DNA of 64,000 bases. Source: CAWBCI01 sp963787195 (GTDB lineage Bacteria; Bacteroidota; Bacteroidia; Bacteroidales; JAGOPY01). Location: assembly GCA_963787195.1 (NCBI GenBank), contig CAWBCI010000026.1, forward strand, positions 62,001-126,000. Reading direction: 5' to 3'. The translations under genes and the position numbers were made by a program. The number at the start of each line of letters is the position of its first letter. Positions within the stretch are counted from its first letter, which is position 1. The notes below the pieces were generated by a model. That model searched no databases and was not told the origin of the DNA. It saw only the letters and a program-made list of their open reading frames with translations. Of the stretch, positions 9,446-16,915 are shown piece after piece.

Positions 9446-10912
9446 TTATTTCATCTTTACCAGTTTTGCACTGAAGCCATGATTCCCTGCATTGAACTTA
9501 CAGACATAAATACCGGCCACTAAGTCGTTTCCATTTATAATAAACTGATGCTTGCCTTTTTCAAGAATACCATTGTATAAAACTTTACATTCCTGCCCAA
9601 GAAGGTTACTAATAACAAGCTCCACATATGAGGATTTAAGTAAAAGAAAATTGATAGATGCCTGATCCTTAAAAGGATTCGGCCCCAGATAAAAATTATC
9701 CTGAAGGTAATTCTCATCCATCCCCACACCACAAAGGGACTCCACCTGTTCCCGGCTTGCACAGCCGTCGTCATTACCTGAAATCGCCACCGTATCCGTG
9801 GGATCGGCCAGGTAAGCGCAGATACTCTCAACATCACAGGTAGAGAGCCAACGATTGTCGGTAATAATGAGCCCCTGGATAGAAAGGGGAGCAATATTGT
9901 CCAGGCCGCTGAGGCTGGGAAGGGAGATATTCATTTTAATCTCCAGGTCACCGCCTATATTCTTAAGTCCAGCCAGGGCAGTCAGATCAACAAGCTGATT
10001 ATTTTCAATAATATGCAGGCTGCCTCCCACTGAATTCAGGTTTTCCAGTCCGCTAAGATCTACAAGGGAATCATTCCCCAATCCTGGTATATCGCCCATG
10101 CCTATCGCAAGAGAGCCGCCAATTTGGCTAAGGTTACTCAAAGCCAGCAAATTTTTAAGTGTTTTATTCTTGTATATAGTAACATAATCAGACACATATG
10201 TTATATTTTCCAAACCGTAAAGTCCCTGCAAATTATCGTTATTAGAAATCCAAATCCCCCCGTCAAAGGATGTCCAGCTTTGAAGAAAACCAAGATCCGT
10301 GAGATTGTCATTTCCCAAAATCCATATATTACCTCCGATAGTATCCAGATTTTGCATACCGGCTGAACTGTATAAGGAATCAGCCTTTTGAATCCGGAAA
10401 TCACCCCCGACAGAACTGAGGTTTGCGAGGCCATCCAGGCTTCTCAGGTCAAACAAATTCTCCATTATAAAATCCCCTTCGACTGATTGCAAATTTTCAA
10501 GTCCGTGCAAGGATTCCAGGTGGTTGATCAGGTGCATGGTAAAATTACCGCCTACCTGGCCCAGGCTCTCCAGGCCGGATATATCCACCAGGGTATAGCT
10601 GTCATGAATATTTAAATTTCCTCCTACATAGGCCAGTGAATTCAGTCCGTCCAGGCTTATCATGTTATAATTATTTCCTATAGATAAGTCTCCTCCAACG
10701 GAAGTCAACATGTCAAGCCCGTTCAGGTTTGTAATATCAATACCCGTAATTTTTACATTACCCTCTATCTCGCTACATCCCGGGTAATCCAGGTGAAAGC
10801 GATCTACCGATTCCTGGGTATTAAACAGAATGCTGTCAGGGATACAAGATTGTGAAATAGCAGGGATACAGTTGAAAGCAGCCAGCAGAATAACTAATAA
10901 AAACTCTTTCAT
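9446..10912 (-). CDS. T9SS-secreted receptor-L/LRR-like repeat protein (488 aa)
   Basis: Signal peptide MKEFLLVILLAAFNCIPAISQ, N-terminal cap SCIPDSILFNTQ, about 13 repeats with the core LxGLxNLxxVGGxxxI, the closing cap (CDVESICAYLADPTDT...GC) and a type A T9SS tail (LGPNPFKDQASINF to KLVKMK). Co-linear with the 7795 protein throughout, so the two are tandem duplicates. Its 3' end has diverged from the shared 155-base segment of the other two, which shows the exchange involved only those copies. The 190-base gap to the 7795 gene has no clear terminator. Confidence 0.9.
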   Translation of the reverse strand: MKEFLLVILLAAFNCIPAISQSCIPDSILFNTQESVDRFHLDYPGCSEIEGNVKITGIDITNLNGLDMLTSVGGDLSIGNNYNMISLDGLNSLAYVGGNLNIHDSYTLVDISGLESLGQVGGNFTMHLINHLESLHGLENLQSVEGDFIMENLFDLRSLDGLANLSSVGGDFRIQKADSLYSSAGMQNLDTIGGNIWILGNDNLTDLGFLQSWTSFDGGIWISNNDNLQGLYGLENITYVSDYVTIYKNKTLKNLLALSNLSQIGGSLAIGMGDIPGLGNDSLVDLSGLENLNSVGGSLHIIENNQLVDLTALAGLKNIGGDLEIKMNISLPSLSGLDNIAPLSIQGLIITDNRWLSTCDVESICAYLADPTDTVAISGNDDGCASREQVESLCGVGMDENYLQDNFYLGPNPFKDQASINFLLLKSSYVELVISNLLGQECKVLYNGILEKGKHQFIINGNDLVAGIYVCKFNAGNHGFSAKLVKMK

Positions 10913-11319
10913 GACAAGCGAATTACTGTAACAAATAAGAAGATTTTAGAATATAGTTGTTAAATATAAGTAATTATTAGATATGTGACAAATGGTAATG
11001 GTTATTTGGTATTAGGAATTGGATATTAGGGAAAGAGTTAATGGTGTATTGGTTAATGGTATATTGGATAAAGGATTTTGGTGATTCCTGGAGTTTTAGT
11101 GCCTCCATGGCTATATAAAACTTAAATAGCAAGGGATTTTTTTAGCCACAAAAACACAGATACACTAAGGATTACACGGAAATGGGGATTCTATCTTATT
11201 TATATTTTAACCACGAATTTTACACGAATTGAAATCGCAAAATTAGCTTGAGATCATTTTTGTTATTTGGGATTTGATTTGTGGAATTTATTTGAAATTT
11301 GTTTTTTGTCATTTGGAAT
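10913..11319. other. Intergenic region with low-complexity dispersed motifs
   Basis: AT-rich and repetitive: short runs on TTGGTTAATGGTATATTGG near 11030-11070, the phrase TAGCCACAAAAACACAGA near 11144, and AACCACGAATTTTACACG near 11210. Phrases like these recur in intergenic DNA of many anaerobic bacterial genomes. At 11262-11326 a run resembles the reverse complement of 7688-7765. No gene is supported. Confidence 0.5.
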
Positions 11320-11326
11320 TTACAAG
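11262..11326. repeat. Dispersed AT-rich motif, copy 2 (reverse of 7688-7765)
   Basis: Reads ttatttgggatttgatttgt, gaaatttgttttttgtcatt and ttggaattta, approximately the reverse complement of the motif at 7688. It includes the last few bases of the MBL gene. Low complexity; homology uncertain. Confidence 0.35.
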
Positions 11327-12144
11327 TCCTTGTATATATTCCGGTACCTTTTTTCAGATTCAGAAAGGATTTTCTTAGCATCAGTATAAACGCTTTGTCC
11401 GTCGAAAGCCCCGAAAATGGCATCAAAATCGAGTTCCCCCACCCTTTTGAAAATGCTGAATAATTCTGCGGGCGGTATGGGTATCAGGTTAGGGTAAGAA
11501 TACATTATACTGAGATGTTTGCCATCCTTCGACAGGTTCAGGGTATCGCCTATGAAAAGGCAATTTTTACCGGCAGAGGTTTTATAATGTAATATAGTGC
11601 TTCCCGGGAAATGGCCCCCGGTACGAATTACTTCAAAACCGGTGGAGATAGCAAGTTTTTCATCCTTCCGGAAATTTATCCTGCTTTCCTCATCCATTAC
11701 CCATTCCCTGTCAGCCTGGGAAAGATATACCGGGCAATCGAAGGTTTCGGCCCATTCATGCATCAAGCCATAATAATGCGGATGTGAAATTGCTATGGCC
11801 TTTAATCCACCCTTTGCATTAATAAAAGCTTCCGTTGCTTCGTCCAGCAGTGGCAGACAATCCCATAAAACATTTCCTTCCGGGTTGATGATAAGGAAGG
11901 CCCTTTGTCCTATCCCGAAAGAAGGAAATACGCTAAGCTCATATATATCTTCCCGAACTTTTGAAATTTTGAGGGTATGTCCGGCTTTCAATTCATTATA
12001 ACTGATCCACTTTTGCCCATATGCCTTCATATACTGTCGGTCGTCTAAGCAAACCGGGCAATTGTTAAAATCAAATTTTGCCTTGCTATAGCGGGTTCCA
12101 CAGGTGAGGCAGATGTTTTTATAGTCCGGACCGGTAATTTTCAT
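11320..12144 (-). CDS. MBL-fold metallo-hydrolase with N-terminal zinc ribbon
   Basis: The 274-residue protein begins with a small zinc-ribbon-like segment (CLTCGTRYSKAK...CPVC, about residues 13-35) and then a metallo-beta-lactamase fold. The metal motif is seen as SHPHYYGLMHEWAE, a variant of HxHxDH in which the usual HxHxDH spacing is altered, followed by GGHFPGST and LFIGDTL (His and Asp ligands). A C-terminal section SIMYSYPNLIPIPP follows. Substrate cannot be told from sequence; cytoplasmic, as no signal peptide is seen. The atypical HPHYYGLMH motif leaves open a changed metal site. It is an isolated gene on the minus strand, divergent from the secreted protein at 12341. Confidence 0.8.
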   Translation of the reverse strand: MKITGPDYKNICLTCGTRYSKAKFDFNNCPVCLDDRQYMKAYGQKWISYNELKAGHTLKISKVREDIYELSVFPSFGIGQRAFLIINPEGNVLWDCLPLLDEATEAFINAKGGLKAIAISHPHYYGLMHEWAETFDCPVYLSQADREWVMDEESRINFRKDEKLAISTGFEVIRTGGHFPGSTILHYKTSAGKNCLFIGDTLNLSKDGKHLSIMYSYPNLIPIPPAELFSIFKRVGELDFDAIFGAFDGQSVYTDAKKILSESEKRYRNIYKDL

Positions 12145-12340
12145 CTTGCTGAATATTAAAAAATTTGTTTGAATTATTTAGGATAGAATTATATAACAAG
12201 AAGAATAAGAAAATGTTGAAAGTCATAAAAAAAATATCCATACAAATGAAAAGTTCAATTAATACCTTATCTCAAAAAAAATTGAGGCGAAATTTTCTTT
12301 TGTAAAATACATTCCCTAAATTTATCAAAACTCTATTACT

Positions 12341-13828
12341 ATGAAAACCCAAACCATTAGAATCATCTTATTAGTAAGTGTTATTAGTGGGCTTGTATCT
12401 TTGAAAGCCCGGACACAGTTTTATTCCTGGTCAACTCCTGCGGCTATTTCCGATTCTATAGCTGACAACCGTAACCCGCTTATTATTGAGCTTCCCATTG
12501 AAGAATACTTAGATTATTTTTTCTTCTGGGAACGCTCTGTCGACTCAACAGCGACGGCCATCTATTACCGGAATTTCTACGATCAAGGGGAACCTGTGGC
12601 TCTTCTGGATGAACCAATGGTGCATTTCAGGAACCCAAGGTTTATTCTTACCTATGATACAAATCCAGATACTTTATTTTATTTATTTTATGAATCGGAT
12701 CAAAGCGGGACTTTCGATCTGTATTATAAAGTATATACGACACTTGGATTTGGGGACCCTGTTATGCTAGACGGATCGACTGAAAACGTATCCCATTTCC
12801 GTTGTAACAAGTCAAAGATTTTGACGTGGCAACTTGGCGACAAGATAAAGACTGCCCGTCTGGCGGATGAAAATTCAATGCTCAGCATCACAGATATTGT
12901 CACGCTCGACAGCACAGATTGTTCTTCCCCTGAGCTTCCACCCGGCAATGATTTTGATTATTACAACTATATAGCCTGGATAAAAGGTGATACCATTAAT
13001 AACACTATATATTACAGTGAACATTCCACATCCTGGTCGACCCCGGTCCCGCTTTATGATACAGGTTATAACACCTCTTTGAGATTTGCCGGTTCAACCT
13101 GCAGCGACGAGTATTCATTCGATTATGTTTTATCCTGGGATAATTTATTTGAAGGAGAACATACCATAAAAGCTATGGATTTGTATGATGGTGACTTCAC
13201 AAGCTCATTCACCCAGGAAACTCCATTCTTTCCGGCTGTTTCTATTTATTTAATGCCAATTGATGAACTCTATCAGCAGGGATTCATGAGCTTCGTCTAT
13301 GATAACGAGCAAAATGGAGATATTTATGTTAATGAAGAAGGCTGGGGAATTTTACCGGACCTGGAAAATTATGTCAATCTTTCCAATTCACCCTATGAAG
13401 AGGCTAATCCTGCTTTTTTCAATGGCCGCTGGAACCTTGATGACCGGGACCAGATTTTAACCTGGGCGTCGGAACGTAACGGACACTGGCAGTTGTTTTA
13501 CTCTACTAACTCAATACTATGTACCGGTGGCACAACTGAAAATGCAAATCTTGCCGGGCCTTCCATGAAAGTCTCACCCAACCCTGTCTGCGACAGATGC
13601 GTCATAAACTATTCCATGCCGGAAAATGATGTGGCAAGCATTAAATTCTATACTATGGATGGAAAGGAGATCGTGATCATGGATAAAATCTACCTTCAAA
13701 AAGGGGATCATGAATTGGACCTGAACCTGAACCGATATGGTTCTGCAATTCCTAAATCAGGATTGATGTTGATCAAGCTGGAAACTTCAAAGAGTTCGGC
13801 AAGTTATAAGATCTTGCGTATACCTTAA
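12341..13828 (+). CDS. T9SS-secreted protein of unknown function (495 aa)
   Basis: N-terminal signal peptide (MKTQTIRIILLVSVISGLVSL), a mature region of about 370 residues rich in Trp, Tyr and Asp with loosely repeated phrases such as YYSEHSTSWSTPVPLYD and ILTWASERNGHWQLFYS, and a type A T9SS tail (MKVSPNPVCDRCVINY to YKILRIP). The loosely repeated Trp-rich strands resemble beta-propeller blades of secreted Bacteroidota proteins, but I do not recognise a specific family. It stands alone, with convergent mlaD-like gene downstream across a 150-base AT-rich gap. Confidence 0.82.
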   Translation: MKTQTIRIILLVSVISGLVSLKARTQFYSWSTPAAISDSIADNRNPLIIELPIEEYLDYFFFWERSVDSTATAIYYRNFYDQGEPVALLDEPMVHFRNPRFILTYDTNPDTLFYLFYESDQSGTFDLYYKVYTTLGFGDPVMLDGSTENVSHFRCNKSKILTWQLGDKIKTARLADENSMLSITDIVTLDSTDCSSPELPPGNDFDYYNYIAWIKGDTINNTIYYSEHSTSWSTPVPLYDTGYNTSLRFAGSTCSDEYSFDYVLSWDNLFEGEHTIKAMDLYDGDFTSSFTQETPFFPAVSIYLMPIDELYQQGFMSFVYDNEQNGDIYVNEEGWGILPDLENYVNLSNSPYEEANPAFFNGRWNLDDRDQILTWASERNGHWQLFYSTNSILCTGGTTENANLAGPSMKVSPNPVCDRCVINYSMPENDVASIKFYTMDGKEIVIMDKIYLQKGDHELDLNLNRYGSAIPKSGLMLIKLETSKSSASYKILRIP

Positions 13829-13978
13829 TCTTTATAAATTATTATTGTTTTTTATTCTTCTTTAATAATTATTTAAAAAAAGACATTAAATCTTACAGGC
13901 ATATTTATTCTAATTCTTGTCAGGTTAAAAAACAATCTTTAAGAATGTGAATGACAACAATTATTGGATGAAAAATGT

Positions 13979-14950
13979 TTATTTTAACTCATCTACTTTC
14001 GCCTTTTCCTTCTTTTTAAAATAACCTTTAAGCAAAAAATTATGCCGGGCTGCTTCGAGATCCTCATCAAGTTTTTGGGATCCTGATTCCAAATTAATAA
14101 TGATCTGCTTCAAACGCTCCCCTGATTCTTCATCATACAGCAACACGCCTATTGCAGTTTGAGGATTGGTGCCGGCTGATTTTATATTATTAATGAAAAG
14201 ACTGGCGGTATCAGCCATTTCCTGCAATTGCAGAACGGTGGTTTTCAGGGAATTGAAAACCACGGTATCCGTGGTGAGTTCATTGGCAAGCGTGCCTTTT
14301 TTGTTGAGCCCCTCACTGAAGGTGCTAAGTGAGCTGATTAATTGCTCTGCGCTGGCTGATGCCCTTTTCAGGGAAAGGCTTGCAGCATCGAGCTGTGCAT
14401 ATATGGCATCATCGTTTAATAATTTACCAATCGTTCCTTCTCCATTGGCAAGTTTAGTGCTGATCAGCCTGAAATCACCGGTGATAGCCAGCAGGTTTTT
14501 ATTGTTTTCCTGCAAGGTATTGATCATATCTTCTGAAGTGAAGGTTTTTTCGACGCTCAGGGTATCCCCTTCTTCTATCTGGGGAGAAAGAGTGCTTCCT
14601 CCATAGATAACCAAAATTTTATTTCCGATGAGGCCATCAGTACTAAGTTTCACAAAGGCATCCTTATGAACAAACGGCACCACTTTATCATCTATCTTCA
14701 TAATCACCTTTACCTTATTCTCATCAAAGAATTCGAGATCTTTAATGATCCCTACTTTTACTCCCGAGAACCAGACATTATTCCCCTTTTGGAGGCCGCT
14801 CACATCATCAAAAACCGTAACTACTTCTATTTTACTTTTAAAAGTTTCATTAAGGTTTCCAATGATCAGTATTCCAATAATCAGGAATATTATTCCTATA
14901 AAAACAAAAATACCGACTATTACCGACCGTCTATTACGTATATCTTTCAT
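13979..14950 (-). CDS. MlaD/MCE-family substrate-binding protein
   Basis: One N-terminal membrane anchor (about residues 8-30, VIVGIFVFIGIIFLIIGILI) followed by an MCE domain (about 35-115: IEVVTVFDDVSGLQKGNNVWFSGVKVG) and a long helical region to residue 323. MCE proteins bind lipid in the periplasm and hand it to or from an ABC transporter in the inner membrane. It is the last gene of a three-gene set with permease and ATPase, 3 bases after the ATPase stop. The set fits the Mla-type system that moves phospholipids between inner and outer membranes; direction of transport is not shown by sequence. Confidence 0.92.
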   Translation of the reverse strand: MKDIRNRRSVIVGIFVFIGIIFLIIGILIIGNLNETFKSKIEVVTVFDDVSGLQKGNNVWFSGVKVGIIKDLEFFDENKVKVIMKIDDKVVPFVHKDAFVKLSTDGLIGNKILVIYGGSTLSPQIEEGDTLSVEKTFTSEDMINTLQENNKNLLAITGDFRLISTKLANGEGTIGKLLNDDAIYAQLDAASLSLKRASASAEQLISSLSTFSEGLNKKGTLANELTTDTVVFNSLKTTVLQLQEMADTASLFINNIKSAGTNPQTAIGVLLYDEESGERLKQIIINLESGSQKLDEDLEAARHNFLLKGYFKKKEKAKVDELK

Positions 14951-14953
14951 GGC

Positions 14954-15733
14954 CTATTGTATAAAATTGTAATTGTAAAACCCGATCACCTGCTCGTCAC
15001 TGGTATTAAACACATCCTCAAATTTTCCAACCTTGCTGAACCTTCCTTCCACCAGCATCGCTATTCTGTCGCCGGTTTCCCTGGCGCAAGTGAGGTCGTG
15101 GGTGATGATAATGGAACTTGTATTATATTTCAGTTGCACCTGCCTGATGAGCTCATTGATCTCGCCGCTGGTAATGGGATCTAAACCGGCTGTAGGTTCA
15201 TCATAAAGCATAATTTCGGGCCTGAGAATTAAAGTGCGTGCAATGCCGATCCTCTTGCGCTGTCCACCGGAAAGGTCAGCAGGCAACTGCTCCATTTTAT
15301 CGGTCAAACCCACTGCTTCCAAAACTTCTTCCACAGCTGCCGTTATTTCTTTTTTACTTAGATTTTTTACATTCATTTTTAAAGGAAATTCAAGGTTCTG
15401 CCGAACATTCATGCTGTCGTACAAGGCACTGCTCTGAAAAGAAAAACCGATGCGTAGCCTCAATGCGTTCAATTCTTTTTCCTTCAATGTACCCACTCGT
15501 TGCCCTAAAATGCTGACTTCGCCTCTATCTGGTTTAAGCAATCCTATGATAATCTTGATCAAAACAGATTTACCGCTGCCGGATTTTCCAAGCACAGCAA
15601 CATTTTCCCCTTTATAAACACTAAGGTCTATACCCTTCAGAACATCCAGTTCATTAAATGATTTATATAAATCCCTGATGATAATTACGGATTCCTCACA
15701 ATTTATACTATGTTCCCGGCTTTGATTTTCCAT
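14954..15733 (-). CDS. MlaF-type ABC transporter ATP-binding protein
   Basis: A 259-residue ABC ATPase. Walker A is GKSGSGKS (about residues 49-56), the Q-loop is in FSFQSSALYDSMNV, the signature is LSGGQRKR, Walker B is IMLYDEPTAGLD and the switch His lies in IITHD. The SGGQRKR form and close linkage to MlaE and MlaD partners identify the lipid-transport subclass. The stop is followed after 3 bases by the MCE gene, and 2 bases separate it from the permease, so all three should be co-transcribed and made in fixed proportion. Confidence 0.93.
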   Translation of the reverse strand: MENQSREHSINCEESVIIIRDLYKSFNELDVLKGIDLSVYKGENVAVLGKSGSGKSVLIKIIIGLLKPDRGEVSILGQRVGTLKEKELNALRLRIGFSFQSSALYDSMNVRQNLEFPLKMNVKNLSKKEITAAVEEVLEAVGLTDKMEQLPADLSGGQRKRIGIARTLILRPEIMLYDEPTAGLDPITSGEINELIRQVQLKYNTSSIIITHDLTCARETGDRIAMLVEGRFSKVGKFEDVFNTSDEQVIGFYNYNFIQ

Positions 15734-15735
15734 TT

Positions 15736-16527
15736 CTAAAAATATCGTATCCAGTTAGCAATCTGAACAATGATCATCTCTTCCATAAAGATCAGGAACA
15801 TAGCCATCACCACGGCCTGATTAGCAGCTTTACCCACGCCACGGGTGCCCTGGGAAGCGTAAAAGCCTTTGTATGTGCCCACTATACCAATGGTGAAGCC
15901 AAAAACTATTGATTTAGCAACTGATGTAAAAAGATCCAAAAAGTGGATAGACGAAAATGCATTTGTAAAAAAGGCCTGAAAACTGCTCGCTTCTTCAGAA
16001 CGGACGTTTAAATAAGAGCCCAGCAAGCCCACAACGATACAATAAAATGCAAGTATGGGTATGGAGATGGTTGTTGCCATTACCCTGGTAACAACCAGGT
16101 ATTTGAATGGATTAATAGCAGATACTTCCATAGCATCAATCTGCTCGGTAACCTTCATCGAACCCAGCTCAGCTCCAATGCTGGATCCGACCTTTCCGGC
16201 GCAGATAAGAGCTGTTACCAGCGGACCCAGGGCCTTTAGAATGGCAATACCCATCAGGGAAGGCAACCATGAAGTCGCTCCGAAATCTTCCAGGGAAGGG
16301 CGGGATTGCTTGGTAAACACTATGCCTATAATAAAGCCCGTGAGCGTAATTAGTGGCAATGCCCTCAGACCTATTTCAAAGCATTGATTAATGACTTCAG
16401 TAAAGTGAAAAGGTGGTTTAAATGCCTGTTTGAAAAATTGAAGGACAAACTGATATGCTTTATTTATACCTATAAAGAACCCGTCAAGCCCTTTGGATAG
16501 CAGATATTTTTTATTTCGTATCTTCAT
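15736..16527 (-). CDS. MlaE-type ABC transporter permease
   Basis: A 263-residue protein with an amphipathic N-terminus (KAYQFVLQFFKQAF) and five or so hydrophobic segments, matching the MlaE/YrbE permease fold. Family phrases include ALICAGKVGSSIGAELGSM and TEQIDAMEVSAINPFKYLV. It is the first gene of the mlaE-mlaF-mlaD operon and starts 24 bases before the end of the neighbouring small membrane protein gene. Confidence 0.93.
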   Translation of the reverse strand: MKIRNKKYLLSKGLDGFFIGINKAYQFVLQFFKQAFKPPFHFTEVINQCFEIGLRALPLITLTGFIIGIVFTKQSRPSLEDFGATSWLPSLMGIAILKALGPLVTALICAGKVGSSIGAELGSMKVTEQIDAMEVSAINPFKYLVVTRVMATTISIPILAFYCIVVGLLGSYLNVRSEEASSFQAFFTNAFSSIHFLDLFTSVAKSIVFGFTIGIVGTYKGFYASQGTRGVGKAANQAVVMAMFLIFMEEMIIVQIANWIRYF

Positions 16528-16550
16528 TCATTTCGGAAAAATTATTGAAG

Positions 16551-16736
16551 TCAGATTCGCAAATTCTCCAAACTGTTGAAAAGACCGAATTCCTTCAGCA
16601 ACCATATCACAACAATAATCACAATCAGAACATTAAGAATAGTTTTGATGGTGCTTTGCATAGGTATGTAAGTGTTGACGAGCCAAAGAAGGACCCCCAC
16701 AACAATGAGGACAATAACAATGGTTAGTATAGGCAT
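16551..16736 (-). CDS. Small two-helix membrane protein (Thivi_2564-like)
   Basis: I choose the ATG at 16736, giving 61 residues starting MPILTIVIVLIVVG. The frame runs to 16790 but the extra 18 residues (MTYLPLLRNILLRIK) look like untranslated leader. The product has two hydrophobic helices (about 2-20 and 29-46) around the loop NTYIPMQSTIK, the pattern of short Thivi_2564-family membrane proteins found in many Proteobacteria and Bacteroidota. Function unknown. It lies 24 bases upstream of mlaE in the same direction, so it may share that transcript. Confidence 0.75.
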   Translation of the reverse strand: MPILTIVIVLIVVGVLLWLVNTYIPMQSTIKTILNVLIVIIVVIWLLKEFGLFNSLENLRI

Positions 16737-16915
16737 AGAAATTATTTTTATTCGTAATAAAATATTACGCAATAAAGGTAGATAGGTCAATGGGGAAAAT
16801 AGTTACACAACTATAGAAAGAAGTTACATAATTCACAGTTTTTCTTGATCTGAGGATAAAAAGGGATGATAAACTGCCGGGCAGGATAATCATAAAAAAT
16901 TCTAATATTAGTAAT

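Noticed and set aside
11320..12144. MBL-fold gene as an antibiotic-resistance beta-lactamase
   Set aside because: No signal peptide, an N-terminal zinc ribbon and an atypical metal motif; general MBL-fold hydrolase is the supported call.
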